From contig KV454011.1 in assembly GCA_001661245.1 (NCBI GenBank), forward strand, positions 1,720,135 to 1,784,134: a DNA stretch of 64,000 nucleotides. The letters are read 5' to 3'. Each line of letters begins with the position of its first letter. Within the stretch, counting starts at the first letter, position 1. The notes under the pieces were generated by a model that searched no databases, had not been told where the DNA came from, and saw nothing but the letters and a program-made list of their open reading frames with translations. Positions 50,866 to 62,390 of this stretch are shown here, piece by piece. Both the position numbers and the translations under genes were made by a program. Origin of the DNA: Pachysolen tannophilus NRRL Y-2460 (Eukaryota > Ascomycota > Pichiomycetes > Alaninales > Pachysolenaceae).

Positions 50866-51717
50866 ATGCCGACATTAGAAGAAATTGAAGATGTTGAGGA
50901 TATTGATGATTTAGATATGGATTTGGCTGAATTTGATCCATCGTTAAGGACACCAATAGCACCCGCAAGACCTCAGCCAACGGTAGTAAGATCTTCAGAT
51001 AATAACAACGAACCATCATTATTTCCGCAAATGGGGAATAATCCAATGATGGAGAAAATGTTTAGTGATTTCCAAGCAGCGTCTGCTGAACAATCTCGAG
51101 AATCACAACAGCCACAACAACAAAAGAGACAAACACCATTTACTCAAGAGCAGATGGAAGAAATTAAAAGAATGCAAATAATTTATCCATGTTATTTTGA
51201 TATTAATAGAAGTTGTAAAGAAGGTAGAAAAGTGAACAAGAAGTATGCTGTTAGTAATCCATTAGCCAAGACAATATTAGATGCTTGTAGATCAATGAAA
51301 TTAATTTGTGTTATAGAAGTTGATAAATCACACCCTCAAGATTTTGGTAATCCTGGTCGTGTTAGAGTGTTGATAAAAGAAGAAGGTGATGCTGTGTATA
51401 AGGAAAAATTCAATAATAAGAGAAGATTATTGGAATTGATTGGGGAATATCTTGTTAGAGATGAAAATAAGACAACATTAAGGAAAGTTAAAGATATACC
51501 GCCTGAAGCCATATCAAAAGATTTACAAGGATATGAACCTGAATTAATTCCAAAAGTTAAAGGTTTTAAAATGAATGAGATTGTTCCTTTATATTCTCCT
51601 TTACTTATTAAGATTCCTCAATTTAAGATGATTTATGAAAAAGAATATATGGAGAAACCTAAAATTCCTGTTGCTCCTCCTAAACCTAAAAATAAGTATA
51701 TGCAAGTAAGGAGATAA
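50866..51717 (+). CDS. SEC65: SRP subunit Sec65 (SRP19 homolog)
   Basis: 283 residues from ATG 50866 (S. cerevisiae 273). SRP19-type component of the signal recognition particle: it binds helices 6 and 8 of SRP RNA and helps Srp54 join. The SRP19 domain runs from about 104 to 200: MQIIYPCYFDINRSCKEGRK, then VSNPLAKTILDACRSMKL, then PGRVRVLIK. The acidic N-terminus (EEIEDVEDIDDLDMD) and basic proline-rich end (PKIPVAPPKPKNKYMQVRR) are yeast-specific. Convergent with URA5, 62 bp apart. Confidence 0.93.
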   Translation: MPTLEEIEDVEDIDDLDMDLAEFDPSLRTPIAPARPQPTVVRSSDNNNEPSLFPQMGNNPMMEKMFSDFQAASAEQSRESQQPQQQKRQTPFTQEQMEEIKRMQIIYPCYFDINRSCKEGRKVNKKYAVSNPLAKTILDACRSMKLICVIEVDKSHPQDFGNPGRVRVLIKEEGDAVYKEKFNNKRRLLELIGEYLVRDENKTTLRKVKDIPPEAISKDLQGYEPELIPKVKGFKMNEIVPLYSPLLIKIPQFKMIYEKEYMEKPKIPVAPPKPKNKYMQVRR

Positions 51718-51779
51718 TAGAAAATATTTATTTAAAAATATAAAACTAATTTTAATTTTTAATTTTTTTTCTTGGATTT

Positions 51780-53265
<1,486 letters not shown>

Positions 53266-53814
53266 ATGACAAAAAAAGATAAGGAACACAAGTCCGGATA
53301 CACCACTGCACCAACAGAACCGACAAAGTTAGTTGAAATTAAGGATAGACCAAAACATAAGTCTGATGATCCACCATTGAGGAAATTTGATAATTTGGAA
53401 GCTTTTGAAAGTTATCTTAAGGATGAAACTTGGGACAATGAATTTGATTATATTCATGCTCAATTAGTTTATTACCCCCCATTTGTACTTCATGAATGTC
53501 ATGATGATCCAGAAAATAATTTTAAACCATCAATGACAAATTTAAATAAAAAATTTCTTAGAAATTTACATCATCATGTCGATAGACATTTATTAGTTGA
53601 AATAAAACGTTATTCGGGTGTAGAATATGATTTTGGGAAATCTGTTGAAGAACATACTGCAGATGGTAAAGTAAAATGGCATTTTAAAGATGAATCAAAC
53701 CATGGTATCCCAGAAGAATCTTTACATGACAGAAAATGGAAACTAGAGTTAACTGTAGAATCTCATAGCAATGACTCGTTAATTGTTGTCGACTTACAGA
53801 CCGTTCCATTGTGA
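53266..53814 (+). CDS. RGI1: Respiratory growth induced protein Rgi1
   Basis: 182 residues from ATG 53266 (S. cerevisiae Rgi1 161). It opens MTKKDKEHKS, as in Rgi1. The conserved middle, FDYIHAQLVYYPPFVLHECH with DDPENN after it, and the HHHVDRHLLVEIKRY and ending VDLQTVPL all match. Role: a cytosolic protein of unknown biochemistry, needed under respiratory growth. The only extra length is near residues 10-40. The reading frame extends upstream (53209) without an ATG, so this start is the natural one. Confidence 0.92.
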   Translation: MTKKDKEHKSGYTTAPTEPTKLVEIKDRPKHKSDDPPLRKFDNLEAFESYLKDETWDNEFDYIHAQLVYYPPFVLHECHDDPENNFKPSMTNLNKKFLRNLHHHVDRHLLVEIKRYSGVEYDFGKSVEEHTADGKVKWHFKDESNHGIPEESLHDRKWKLELTVESHSNDSLIVVDLQTVPL

Positions 53815-54095
53815 TGACTAGTCAATACGATGATATATAAATTTATATAAATATAAATAATTATATATATAAAGCCTTTTTTATCTAACATAATGAATGT
53901 AATGCGGCTGCAAACGCCCCTTTAATTTTAATAGCCCCAGATGTTGAATATTAGAAACAGTTAAAACAGTTTAACATTGTATCATATATATATTGATATT
54001 GATTGATATTGATATTGAATTAGTGGTAATCTAAAGGTGATATTGTTGGTTGCTGGTTGCTAGGTGTTAGGTGTTAGTTGTTGTTTTTTTTTATT

Positions 54096-55076
54096 ATGCC
54101 GCCAAGTAGAACTCGGTCAGGTGTGTCGTCGACTGCACCATATTCAATAAAGCCAATGTTGAATATTTCAAAAACAATAGAAAGGCTTACATCAAATAAA
54201 AAGAGACTTTCTGATGAGAAATTATCTACTAATAAGACTATTGAGTTTTTCAGTGAAATTAAAAACAAAAGGTTGAGATCTTCTCCGTTAAAAGAAAATC
54301 CAAATTTTTCCATATACAATACATATTGTCCTTATGATAAGGCAAGGTTATTACGAAGAATTCATTCTTATGGTGTTTTAAATTGGACTATAGATGATGA
54401 TAGATTAACTCCATTAGAATGTGCACGATATGGGTGGATATGTTTTCCTGCTGTAAACGGTAAAAATCACTTGAGGTGTGTTACTTGTAATTCTTCGCTA
54501 ATAATTAAATTAAATGAGCAAGCTATAGATGATGATGATGATGATAATGATGATAATGATAGAGAAGAAAAATTTTCAGAAGAGTTAAATGCAAAGCTTA
54601 TATCTTCATATTTGGATAAATTATCTACTGATCATACTGAAAATTGTCCATGGTCGATTAATCCAACTCCATATTCTACATATCTGATATCATCATATGA
54701 TTATCAAGAGGTTTTAACAAAATTAGGGGAAACTATACAAGAATTAAATTCAAATAAAGATAAATTAAAGGGTAATTTTAAAAAAATTTTAAATTTTGAA
54801 GAATTAAAAATTTTAAAAGATTGGACAAATAATGAATATGAAGATAAAATTTTAAATATACTGTTATTAGGTTGGAAATTAAAAATTCAAGAATTTGGTA
54901 CCAAAAAAATAATATTTTTACAATGTAATACTTGTAATAGAAGAATTTTACTTGATGATAATCATCATATTGAAATTAGTTCTGATATCGACAAGGAAGA
55001 AATTGATCTTTGTGGTGAACATAAGCAATGGTGTGCTATCAAAAATGGTTATAAATCTATTTTACTGCTTATATAG
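54096..55076 (+). CDS. PML39: Pml39, C3HC zinc-finger nuclear basket protein (ZC3HC1-like)
   Basis: 326 residues from ATG 54096 (S. cerevisiae Pml39 334). C3HC/NIPA-type zinc finger: ECARYGWICFPAV, HLRCVTCNSSL and HTENCPWSI supply the Cys/His set. A second, Rsm1-like part follows, including LQCNTCNRRILLDD and GEHKQWCAI. Pml39 retains unspliced pre-mRNA at the nuclear pore basket. A short Asp-rich run is inserted after the first finger (IDDDDDDNDDND). Convergent with CSN6, about 25 bp apart. Confidence 0.88.
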   Translation: MPPSRTRSGVSSTAPYSIKPMLNISKTIERLTSNKKRLSDEKLSTNKTIEFFSEIKNKRLRSSPLKENPNFSIYNTYCPYDKARLLRRIHSYGVLNWTIDDDRLTPLECARYGWICFPAVNGKNHLRCVTCNSSLIIKLNEQAIDDDDDDNDDNDREEKFSEELNAKLISSYLDKLSTDHTENCPWSINPTPYSTYLISSYDYQEVLTKLGETIQELNSNKDKLKGNFKKILNFEELKILKDWTNNEYEDKILNILLLGWKLKIQEFGTKKIIFLQCNTCNRRILLDDNHHIEISSDIDKEEIDLCGEHKQWCAIKNGYKSILLLI

Positions 55077-55100
55077 AATTTTATGATGATGCATTTCTAT

Positions 55101-55967
55101 TTAATCACTATCAAGAAATAACATTAAATTTGATGTTGCTGTTATAAGCAAATTTAATTTCTCTTCATCTAATTGTGATTTCAATTTTGTATTTGTTCCA
55201 ATATATTTTAAATAATATGAAAATTTATTAATTTCTTTTAATATTTCATCATCATTACCTTCAATTTTTTCTAAATAATTAATTATTATGTTTAATTTAT
55301 TATCTAATTGATTTAATCCATTTTTAATAGAATTTTTTTTATTTTGTATCGACTCCACAGGTTCGAAATTTTTATTATTATTACTTATAGAAAAAGAATT
55401 TATAGTGTCCAATGTAACTTTTTCACTTGGTAATGTTTTAAATTCATAACTCAATTCATTTGTTAATAATCGTTTATTAATAACATCAATAGGTGTAATA
55501 TTATGGAAACTTATAGGATAATCATCTTTATTTAACGCCAAGGGATCAATTAATAAGTAAACCAAACTACCTTTTTTTTGTAAAATCTCATTGATCAATA
55601 TCGAGTTACTTATAATATTTATCAATTCATTTCCATTCCCATTGTCATTTTTTTTATTATTATTATCAATTTGATAAATTCCTAAAAAATCATGATTCGG
55701 GTATATAATCTTAAATTGTGCCAATCTTTCTTTTAAAAATCTTTCATCTATTAATTTTTCATCACTTAATGGTATCTCAAAAGAATTAATAACGGAAACT
55801 AAACCATTATTTGTTCTCACTCCCAACAATCCACCAATTAACAATGGCGGTAAACATAATTTTCCTTGCTTATCATTTTCCTTCAACAGTAAAGTAACCC
55901 TGGTAAAATAATCACAAATACTTATAACAGTAAGAGGATGAAGCAAAATATCAGAATCTGAGGACAT
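55101..55967 (-). CDS. CSN6: COP9 signalosome subunit 6 (MPN- protein)
   Basis: 288 residues from ATG 55967; an upstream Met (55994) gives a hydrophobic extension and is not favoured. N-terminal MPN domain: LLHPLTVISICDYFTR matches the CSN6 opening, then LIGGLLGVRTNNGLVSVINS and FLGIYQID. It lacks the JAMM metal site (no HxH), as CSN6 does, so it is structural. The C-terminal helices (LNIIINYLEKIEGNDDEILK) fit the MIF4G-free tail that packs on CSN5. Function inferred: part of the cullin deneddylase. S. cerevisiae lacks CSN6, so this supports a lineage with a fuller signalosome. Confidence 0.8.
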   Translation of the reverse strand: MSSDSDILLHPLTVISICDYFTRVTLLLKENDKQGKLCLPPLLIGGLLGVRTNNGLVSVINSFEIPLSDEKLIDERFLKERLAQFKIIYPNHDFLGIYQIDNNNKKNDNGNGNELINIISNSILINEILQKKGSLVYLLIDPLALNKDDYPISFHNITPIDVINKRLLTNELSYEFKTLPSEKVTLDTINSFSISNNNKNFEPVESIQNKKNSIKNGLNQLDNKLNIIINYLEKIEGNDDEILKEINKFSYYLKYIGTNTKLKSQLDEEKLNLLITATSNLMLFLDSD

Positions 55968-56095
55968 ACAGCCAAAAAAAAAAACCCAAATCAATAATTA
56001 CTATTAATATTATTATTAGTTTGTACCTGATTGTAAAGTAATTTATTCACTAATGAATTTGTAAATAAAAAGAGAGAAAAAAAAAAATTAACAAG

Positions 56096-56167
56096 GGGGC
56101 GAGCTGGGAATTGAACCCAGGGCCTCTCACACCCAAAGCGAGAATCATACCACTAGACCACACGCCC
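56096..56167 (-). tRNA. tRNA-Pro (UGG)
   Basis: 72 nt. Acceptor GGGCGTG pairs with CTCGCCC, with the T6-T67 mismatch that the S. cerevisiae tRNA-Pro also has. Anticodon loop TTTGGGT gives UGG (plus-strand CCA at 56133-56135). The T-arm is CTGGG-TTCAATT-CCCAG. The anticodon stem has one G-U pair. No intron. A T-rich run follows downstream on the minus strand (plus-strand A-run at 56076-56087), suited to Pol III termination. Confidence 0.97.
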
Positions 56168-56639
56168 TCGAGATAATAAAAGGTTCCTTCGCGAAACAAA
56201 CGTAAGATGCCAGAAACCACCCAAATCAGCCTAAAAAATGGCAATGAAAAAAAAAAACACCCCCAATAAATCTCAATTAACACAATTCAACTAATACTAT
56301 TGTATACAAGAACAGAAATAGATTTTTTGAAAAGAAGAGAAAAAAAAAATAGAAAACAAATTAAAGGTTTACAAAGATCTGCTTTTCGATTTTTTTAACA
56401 TTCACAACATTGGGAAAAAGAGATTACCATTTCATTTCGTTCCGTTTACAAGTAGAAAAGAAGAAAGAACAAAAGGTCGTGGACCAAAATTTAAATTGGG
56501 GAAATTAATTAGCTTGACGATGTTGGTGGCAATCAACAATAATAATATAATAAGTTTTTACACTTGTTATATAAGTAAAATATAACTATTATAATTTATT
56601 CTGAAATTATAGAAAGATAGTTGGAAGAAAAAAAAAAAA
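56168..56639. promoter_or_regulatory. Promoter region of RPT2
   Basis: 472 bp between tRNA-Pro and RPT2. It contains the PACE-like GGTGGCAAT (56525-56533), then an A13 tract just before the ATG. No gene seen. Confidence 0.55.
56525..56533 (+). promoter_or_regulatory. Rpn4-type proteasome box (PACE-like) upstream of RPT2
   Basis: GGTGGCAAT matches eight of nine bases of the PACE consensus GGTGGCAAA and sits 107-115 bp before the RPT2 ATG. This is the known position and gene class for Rpn4 control. Confidence 0.6.
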
Positions 56640-57959
56640 ATGGGTCAAGATGCATCAATGCCGGGCGGCAATAAAGATAGGAAGAAAGATGATAAGAAGA
56701 AAGAAAAGCCAAAGTATGAGCCGCCAGTTCAATCCAAATTTGGTAGAAGAAAGATAAAAGGACCTGCCACAGCAGCTAAATTACCAAATGTATATCCTAA
56801 TACTAGATGTAAATTGAAATATTTAAAAATGGAAAGAATTAAAGATCATTTGTTGTTGGAAGAGGAATATGTTACAAATCAAGAGAATTTTCAACCAACA
56901 GAGGCAAAACAAGCTGAGGAAAGAGAAAAAGTTGATGATATTAGAGGAACGCCAATGTCAATTGGTACTTTGGAAGAAATCATTGATGATGATCATGCTA
57001 TTGTTTCTTCATCTTCAGGCCCAGAGTATTATGTTTCGATATTGTCATTTGTTGATAAGGGATTGTTGGAACCAGGTTGCTCAGTATTGTTGCACCATAA
57101 GACTGTTTCAATTGTTGGTGTTTTACAAGATGATACAGATCCAATGGTATCAGTTATGAAATTGGATAAATCTCCAACAGAATCATACTCTGATATTGGT
57201 GGTTTGGAATCACAAATCCAAGAAATTAAAGAAGCAGTCGAATTACCCTTGACACATCCAGAATTGTATGAAGAAATGGGAATTAAACCTCCTAAAGGTG
57301 TTATATTATATGGTTCTCCAGGAACTGGTAAAACATTATTGGCTAAAGCTGTTGCAAACCAAACAAGTGCAACATTTTTAAGAATTGTTGGATCTGAATT
57401 AATTCAAAAATACCTTGGGGATGGTCCTAGATTATGTAGACAGATTTTTAAAGTTGCCGCTGAACATGCACCATCAATTGTGTTTATAGATGAAATTGAT
57501 GCTATAGGTACAAAGCGTTATGAGTCAACTTCAGGTGGTGAAAGAGAAATCCAAAGAACTATGTTGGAATTATTAAACCAATTGGACGGTTTTGATGATA
57601 GAGGAGATGTTAAAGTTATTATGGCCACAAATAAAATTGAAACTTTAGATCCTGCTTTAATTAGACCAGGACGTATAGATAGAAAAATTTTATTTGAAAA
57701 TCCAGATCCTACTTCCAAGAGAAAAATTTTGAATATTCATACAAGTAAGATGAATTTATCAGATGATGTCAATTTGGAAGAATTGATAAACGCAAAAGAT
57801 GATTTATCAGGTGCTGATATAAAAGCAATATGTACTGAAGCTGGGTTATTGGCATTAAGAGAAAGAAGAATGCAAGTAACAGCTGAAGATTTTTCATCTG
57901 CAAAAGAAAGAGTTCTTAAAAATAAAGTTGAAGAAAATTTGGAAGGTTTATATTTGTAA
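56640..57959 (+). CDS. RPT2: 26S proteasome ATPase Rpt2
   Basis: 439 residues (S. cerevisiae 437). AAA+ ATPase of the 19S base ring that unfolds substrates and opens the core gate. Signs: an N-terminal MGQDASM myristoylation signal (Gly2), a coiled-coil segment, an OB domain (57-170), Walker A GSPGTGKT, Walker [13 protein letters not shown], the second region of homology RPGRIDRKI, and the C-terminal HbYX motif LYL, which docks into the alpha ring. All motifs are intact. Cytosolic and nuclear. Confidence 0.98.
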   Translation: MGQDASMPGGNKDRKKDDKKKEKPKYEPPVQSKFGRRKIKGPATAAKLPNVYPNTRCKLKYLKMERIKDHLLLEEEYVTNQENFQPTEAKQAEEREKVDDIRGTPMSIGTLEEIIDDDHAIVSSSSGPEYYVSILSFVDKGLLEPGCSVLLHHKTVSIVGVLQDDTDPMVSVMKLDKSPTESYSDIGGLESQIQEIKEAVELPLTHPELYEEMGIKPPKGVILYGSPGTGKTLLAKAVANQTSATFLRIVGSELIQKYLGDGPRLCRQIFKVAAEHAPSIVFIDEIDAIGTKRYESTSGGEREIQRTMLELLNQLDGFDDRGDVKVIMATNKIETLDPALIRPGRIDRKILFENPDPTSKRKILNIHTSKMNLSDDVNLEELINAKDDLSGADIKAICTEAGLLALRERRMQVTAEDFSSAKERVLKNKVEENLEGLYL

Positions 57960-58307
57960 ATTTTTAAAAAAAATTTCTATTTTTTTTTTTTTTTTCAATT
58001 CACATAGTATGTTCCACTTTGTTAGATGAAATTAAATATATAATAAATCCATCAATTATTTACTGCTTCATTTACTAGCTTATATAGCTAATCATATCTA
58101 CACTCTTTTCATATGTAGTTTCATTAAAAAAAAAAAAAAAAAAGAAAAAAGAAAAAAGAAAAAAATAATTGAAATTAATGATAAAGAATAATAAAAGAAA
58201 GTACATAAAACAAAGACAAAAAATCAAAAATCAAAAATTAAAAAAATAAAACTAATTAAACCTTCGCCAGTGACCCAATATTTCACAAAACCTTAAAACA
58301 CTTATTA
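57960..58307. other. Convergent spacer RPT2 / GYP7
   Basis: 348 bp of A/T runs with two 3' UTRs. Nothing else seen. Confidence 0.5.
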
Positions 58308-60557
58308 TTAACCTCCCATAACTCCAGGAGGTCTTGGACCTTCTCTTTGAATAACCAACTTCTTACTGAGTAGTCTCCTTAAATCGTCACTAATAGGATT
58401 TTCCTCACTATTATCACTAGTACCACTATTTTTTTTGTTACTCAGTTCTCTATCAATGATATCCACCATTTTTCTAAATCTTAAAAATAATAATTCACTT
58501 CTAACTAATAAATCATCCAAGTCTATCATCATGGATAGGTCGTTAAAATATTTTAAGACTTGATCAAACTGATCCAAATGCTTCATAATGATCTTTTCAT
58601 GTTTTGAAAGTAAACCCAAACAAATGCATAAATGAAACTGTGATGAATAATAATCTGTTAATAATACTTCCCATAACTTTAGAACATCATCATATTGAAA
58701 TTCACGTTTAAACCAAACCAAGAGCATTCTAAAGAAAAAAAATAAATTATTTGAATCAGCTTTTTCTAAATGAATATATAATTCAGGGAGCATAAACTGA
58801 ACCAATTCATTTAGTGTGTTCATTTGCAGTCTCATACCTGATTGGTCTCTCAAAAAATTCCTTTCCATTCTAATCATAAATTTAGTAAAACACCAAAAAC
58901 TTAAAGATTCATCTCTTAGTATATAATAAATTGGAGCCAATAAATCTGTCATGCCTTGAACATATCCAAGATTCTGATTATATTCGTTGTATGTAATTAA
59001 AATATTTCTCAAAATTTTCAAGTGTGGATTTTTAATATTTGTAATATCAACATCCTCATCATCTTCATCATCAATTCCATCAGAATTTTTATTATTTTCA
59101 TCTGGTTTTTCACCAGATTCTGTATTATATTTGAAAATTTTAATATTTCTATCGCACCTATTAATATCTTTATCAATTCTAAATTTTTGATCTTGCCAAA
59201 AAGCGTCTTCTTCTTGTAATTGAAAATTATCTTCCCATTGATTTTTAAACCTACTATAGACAATGAAAAGATTTTTCCTAATAGTGGTTCTATCTAAGCG
59301 TGATGAATCCCAAGGGTATACTTCAAACAAAAATAACCAAACTTCTGGTCTAATTTCTTCATCAACTCCACCATGGAAAATTCTTTCTTTAATTTCATTA
59401 ACAGTAATGAAAAATCGACCTGTATGATCAAAAAAAGATTCCCATTCAACTTTTGAAATTGGCTTTATTCTACGTGTCCTACTAACTTCTTCAGGACTCA
59501 ATGCATTTTTAAAATCTTCCGTACCAAGTTCATTTTTAAGCATATTAGTATAATAATCATCCAAGATGACTTTCTTTCTAGATCTTTCAGCTTCTTCTTG
59601 AACCCCCATTGCCCATTTTGCCAAATAAATCTTGGAACTATCAAAATCATCTACAATTTGTCTAACTTCAGGTTTTAATAACATCAGTTTTATAGGTTCT
59701 GGTGCTTCGTCAACAGCATCTTTCACTGAATCTCTTGTTTTATTTGTTACATTTGCCAAAGTCTCCAATATTTTCCATTTAGCATTGTTTAAAAAAGTAT
59801 TAAAATTAAATTTTTCTTTCTTGGAAGATTGAACTGGTGGAACAAAATTAATCATATCTTCACTTGTTGGATTAACCAAGAATACTGTATTTTCTAAAGA
59901 TGATTTTTCCAAGACACAATATTTTTTCAAAATTTTTAAAAATTGGTCTCCACCCCAAAACAATTCATTAGTACCGTTTTCAGAGCTAAAGATATTAAAA
60001 TCTTTATTTCTTAATTCTTGTTCTTTTATAGTACTTGGAGATTCATCATCATGGAAAAACACAATTGGAATTTTTTCCATAGATTTTGAGTTAAATATAA
60101 TGGACCCCCACCACCAACCAACTGATGGAGCTCTCACTTGAACCGAATATATATTTGAGATTGTAATACCAAAAGAGTAAGAAGTAATTGATGAAACCAA
60201 TGGCTTATTAATATAAACAACATTTTTTTTTGAATTGCTACTGTTGTTGCCACTATTATCAGTACCATCGTGTTCCGAGATTGTTGTATCAATCTGCATA
60301 TCAACTTTTTCATAAATCAGTCTTTCTTCATCTGAAAGCAAATTTTCTGGAACAAATGAAATGACAATGTCGATATTGGATGTATTTGAAGGTTGTCTAG
60401 TTAAAGTTAAAAAACCTGGGATATTATCTTTAGAAGATGAGGTTGGATGTAAGTAACATTTTGATTTACAATATAGTAACTCTACCCTCATTCCATCTAT
60501 TGAATAACTTCTTCTTCTCGAAGAAGAAGAAGGAGTAACCTGATCACTTTCTTCCAT
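58308..60557 (-). CDS. GYP7: Rab GAP Gyp7 (TBC domain)
   Basis: 749 residues from the ATG at 60557 (S. cerevisiae Gyp7 746). An upstream in-frame Met at 60674 would read through an AT dinucleotide run and give a Tyr/Ile repeat, so it is rejected. The N-terminal region holds the conserved domain of unknown function (MRVELLYCKSKCYLHPT and IPGFLTLTRQP). The TBC domain starts at GRFFITVNEIKERIFHGGVD with IRPEVWLFLFEVYPWDSS; the arginine finger is in IDKDINRCDRN and the glutamine finger in NLGYVQGMTDLLAP, so both catalytic residues are there. Acts on Ypt7 in vacuole fusion. An Asp-rich insert lies between the two fingers. Confidence 0.92.
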   Translation of the reverse strand: MEESDQVTPSSSSRRRSYSIDGMRVELLYCKSKCYLHPTSSSKDNIPGFLTLTRQPSNTSNIDIVISFVPENLLSDEERLIYEKVDMQIDTTISEHDGTDNSGNNSSNSKKNVVYINKPLVSSITSYSFGITISNIYSVQVRAPSVGWWWGSIIFNSKSMEKIPIVFFHDDESPSTIKEQELRNKDFNIFSSENGTNELFWGGDQFLKILKKYCVLEKSSLENTVFLVNPTSEDMINFVPPVQSSKKEKFNFNTFLNNAKWKILETLANVTNKTRDSVKDAVDEAPEPIKLMLLKPEVRQIVDDFDSSKIYLAKWAMGVQEEAERSRKKVILDDYYTNMLKNELGTEDFKNALSPEEVSRTRRIKPISKVEWESFFDHTGRFFITVNEIKERIFHGGVDEEIRPEVWLFLFEVYPWDSSRLDRTTIRKNLFIVYSRFKNQWEDNFQLQEEDAFWQDQKFRIDKDINRCDRNIKIFKYNTESGEKPDENNKNSDGIDDEDDEDVDITNIKNPHLKILRNILITYNEYNQNLGYVQGMTDLLAPIYYILRDESLSFWCFTKFMIRMERNFLRDQSGMRLQMNTLNELVQFMLPELYIHLEKADSNNLFFFFRMLLVWFKREFQYDDVLKLWEVLLTDYYSSQFHLCICLGLLSKHEKIIMKHLDQFDQVLKYFNDLSMMIDLDDLLVRSELLFLRFRKMVDIIDRELSNKKNSGTSDNSEENPISDDLRRLLSKKLVIQREGPRPPGVMGG

Positions 60558-60580
60558 TTTGATTCCTTGATCTTTAAATT

Positions 60581-60582
<2 letters not shown>

Positions 60583-60612
<30 letters not shown>
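60583..60612. repeat. AT dinucleotide run in GYP7 leader
   Basis: About 30 bp of alternating A and T, 25-55 bp upstream of the GYP7 ATG, in the likely 5' UTR or core promoter. Confidence 0.8.
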
Positions 60613-60615
<3 letters not shown>

Positions 60616-60732
60616 TCGATGGATTTAATTAAAATTGTACGCCTACATATAAAATATGTACTAATTAAAATCATTTTTTATTTTTTTATTTTATTTATTT
60701 TTTATTACTATAAAATTAAATGATCTATTTTT

Positions 60733-61986
60733 TTACAAGACATCGGGTACAATCAATTGGAACTTATCCTTTGTGGATCTCCAAGAGATCAATGCTTTAT
60801 GTTGTAAAACTGGTCTTCTGGGTTTATCTAAAATACTTGGTTTATCTTCATCATTTAAAGATTTAATATCTCTAACTTTATTTGCTCTTCTTTTCAACAA
60901 TCTATTTAAAGTATCTTGTTTTTCTTCTTCTAATCTTCTTTCACTAAGATTTTTTCTTTTTCTTGCAGTTTCTGCTCTACGTAATTGTAATTCTTCTTCC
61001 GTATAAACTTTTTTCTTTGTTGGTTCATTAGATAATTCCAAAAACCCATTTGAATCTGAATCAACTGAATATTTTGAATTTTTAACATCTAAATTTTTAT
61101 TTTCTTCAAGAAATTTTGCTCTTTGTCTTTCAGTCATCTTTGAAATGTCCTGTTTTGGGCCTGACAATTCCCATTCTTCTTCATCGGTAAGCAAGAGATC
61201 TTGATCAATATCCAGCTGCCCTTCTTCTTCTTCTTCCTCTTCCTCATCTTCTTCTTCATCATTAAGTTCATTAGATTGTTCACGTTTCGCACCACCGGAT
61301 TTCTTGTTTGTAACATTTCTAGAAGATGTCACCGCAGAACTCGAAGATTCACTTTCAATATTCCTTAATATCTTTTTAGGAGCATTGAGTTTAAGACTAA
61401 TTTTACCCTTTTTAGGTTCTTCCTCTTCTTCGTCTTCTTCTTCCTCATCATCATCATCTTGGTAATCTTTTTGGTGATTTCGCAACTTTGGAGCTTGTTT
61501 GACCTTCCTACCGCGCTCAACTTTCGGGTACTCCTTCTCCTCAGATAATTCATCTTCCTCATACGCCTTTGGCTCAAGATCAAAATCATCATCATCATCG
61601 TCTCCATCATTTTGAGGCATTTGTAAATCATCATCTGGATTCACCTCTTCTTCGGAATTATACTCATCCTCTTCTTCTTCTTCTACTTCTTCTTCTTCCT
61701 CATCATCCTCATCCTCATCTTCTTCTTCACCGTCATCCTCTTGCTGATTTTCCAATTCACTCAATTCATCACTCAACATTTCATCATCTTCCTCTCCATT
61801 ATTCTTTTCTGTAAAATCCAAACCAAAAAAAAAGAAATATAATTTCAAGTAAAAACCAGTTAGTAAGAAAAATAAAAAAATTTGTATAGTAGTAATAAAT
61901 AATTTATACTAACCCGTTTCAGATAACTCTTCTTCATTCGATAAAATCTCTGATAAATCAGAATCACCACCTTCAGATTCAGACAT
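60733..61986 (-). CDS. IES2: INO80 complex subunit Ies2, two exons
   Basis: Exon 1 is 61914..61986, exon 2 is 60733..61808; 382 residues. Donor GTTAGT is a variant, branch TACTAAC (plus-strand GTTAGTA at about 61860) and acceptor TTTACAG. The protein begins MSESEGGDSDLSEIL and is followed by an exceptionally acidic first half (Glu/Asp runs), then a PAPA-1-type basic region (QLRRAETARKRKNLSERRLE, KLLKRRANKVRD-like) and a C-terminal RPVLQHKALISWRST block, as in Ies2. It activates the INO80 chromatin remodelling ATPase and is needed for efficient nucleosome sliding. S. cerevisiae Ies2 is 320; the extra is in the acidic part. The downstream Met in exon 2 gives a hydrophobic extension from intronic sequence. 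Confidence 0.9.
61809..61913 (-). other. IES2 intron
   Basis: 105 nt. GTTAGT donor (variant), TACTAAC branch, TTTTACAG acceptor. It splits a codon after its first base and restores a continuous acidic reading frame. Confidence 0.88.
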
Positions 61987-62390
61987 AATTTTCCGAATCC
62001 AAATCCAATTAAACAATTAAATATACCTTATATATATATATTCTTCTTTTCTTCCCTTGTTACATCACTTTGTTTTTCTTATATTTTTTCCCCCTATTAA
62101 ATAAATAAAACACTGTAAAACAGCTAGTCGTGCACAAAAATTACAAAAAAAACATTTCTGTCGTTTTTCAAAACCATCAAATTTTTTGTGTCAACAATAA
62201 AAGGTGTGGCCAGCAAAAATGGTTTTAAGAGCATTTTAATAAAATATAAACAAAAAATTAATATTATTTTAAAAGTTAACGGTTCTCTTAGTATTGACAC
62301 GGATAATTCAATCGATCAGTCAATAGTAAGTAAATAGTATTTTGATATTAGTATCATTTTTAAAGGAAAAAAAAACTATTTAAGGATAAG
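61987..62390. promoter_or_regulatory. Divergent promoter IES2 / WRKY-GCM1-like gene
   Basis: 404 bp. TATATATATA at 62031-62040, A-runs. No gene seen. Confidence 0.5.

Noticed and set aside
60558-60674. Upstream in-frame start for GYP7
   Set aside because: It would translate an AT dinucleotide run into a Tyr/Ile repeat; the ATG at 60557 gives the family length.
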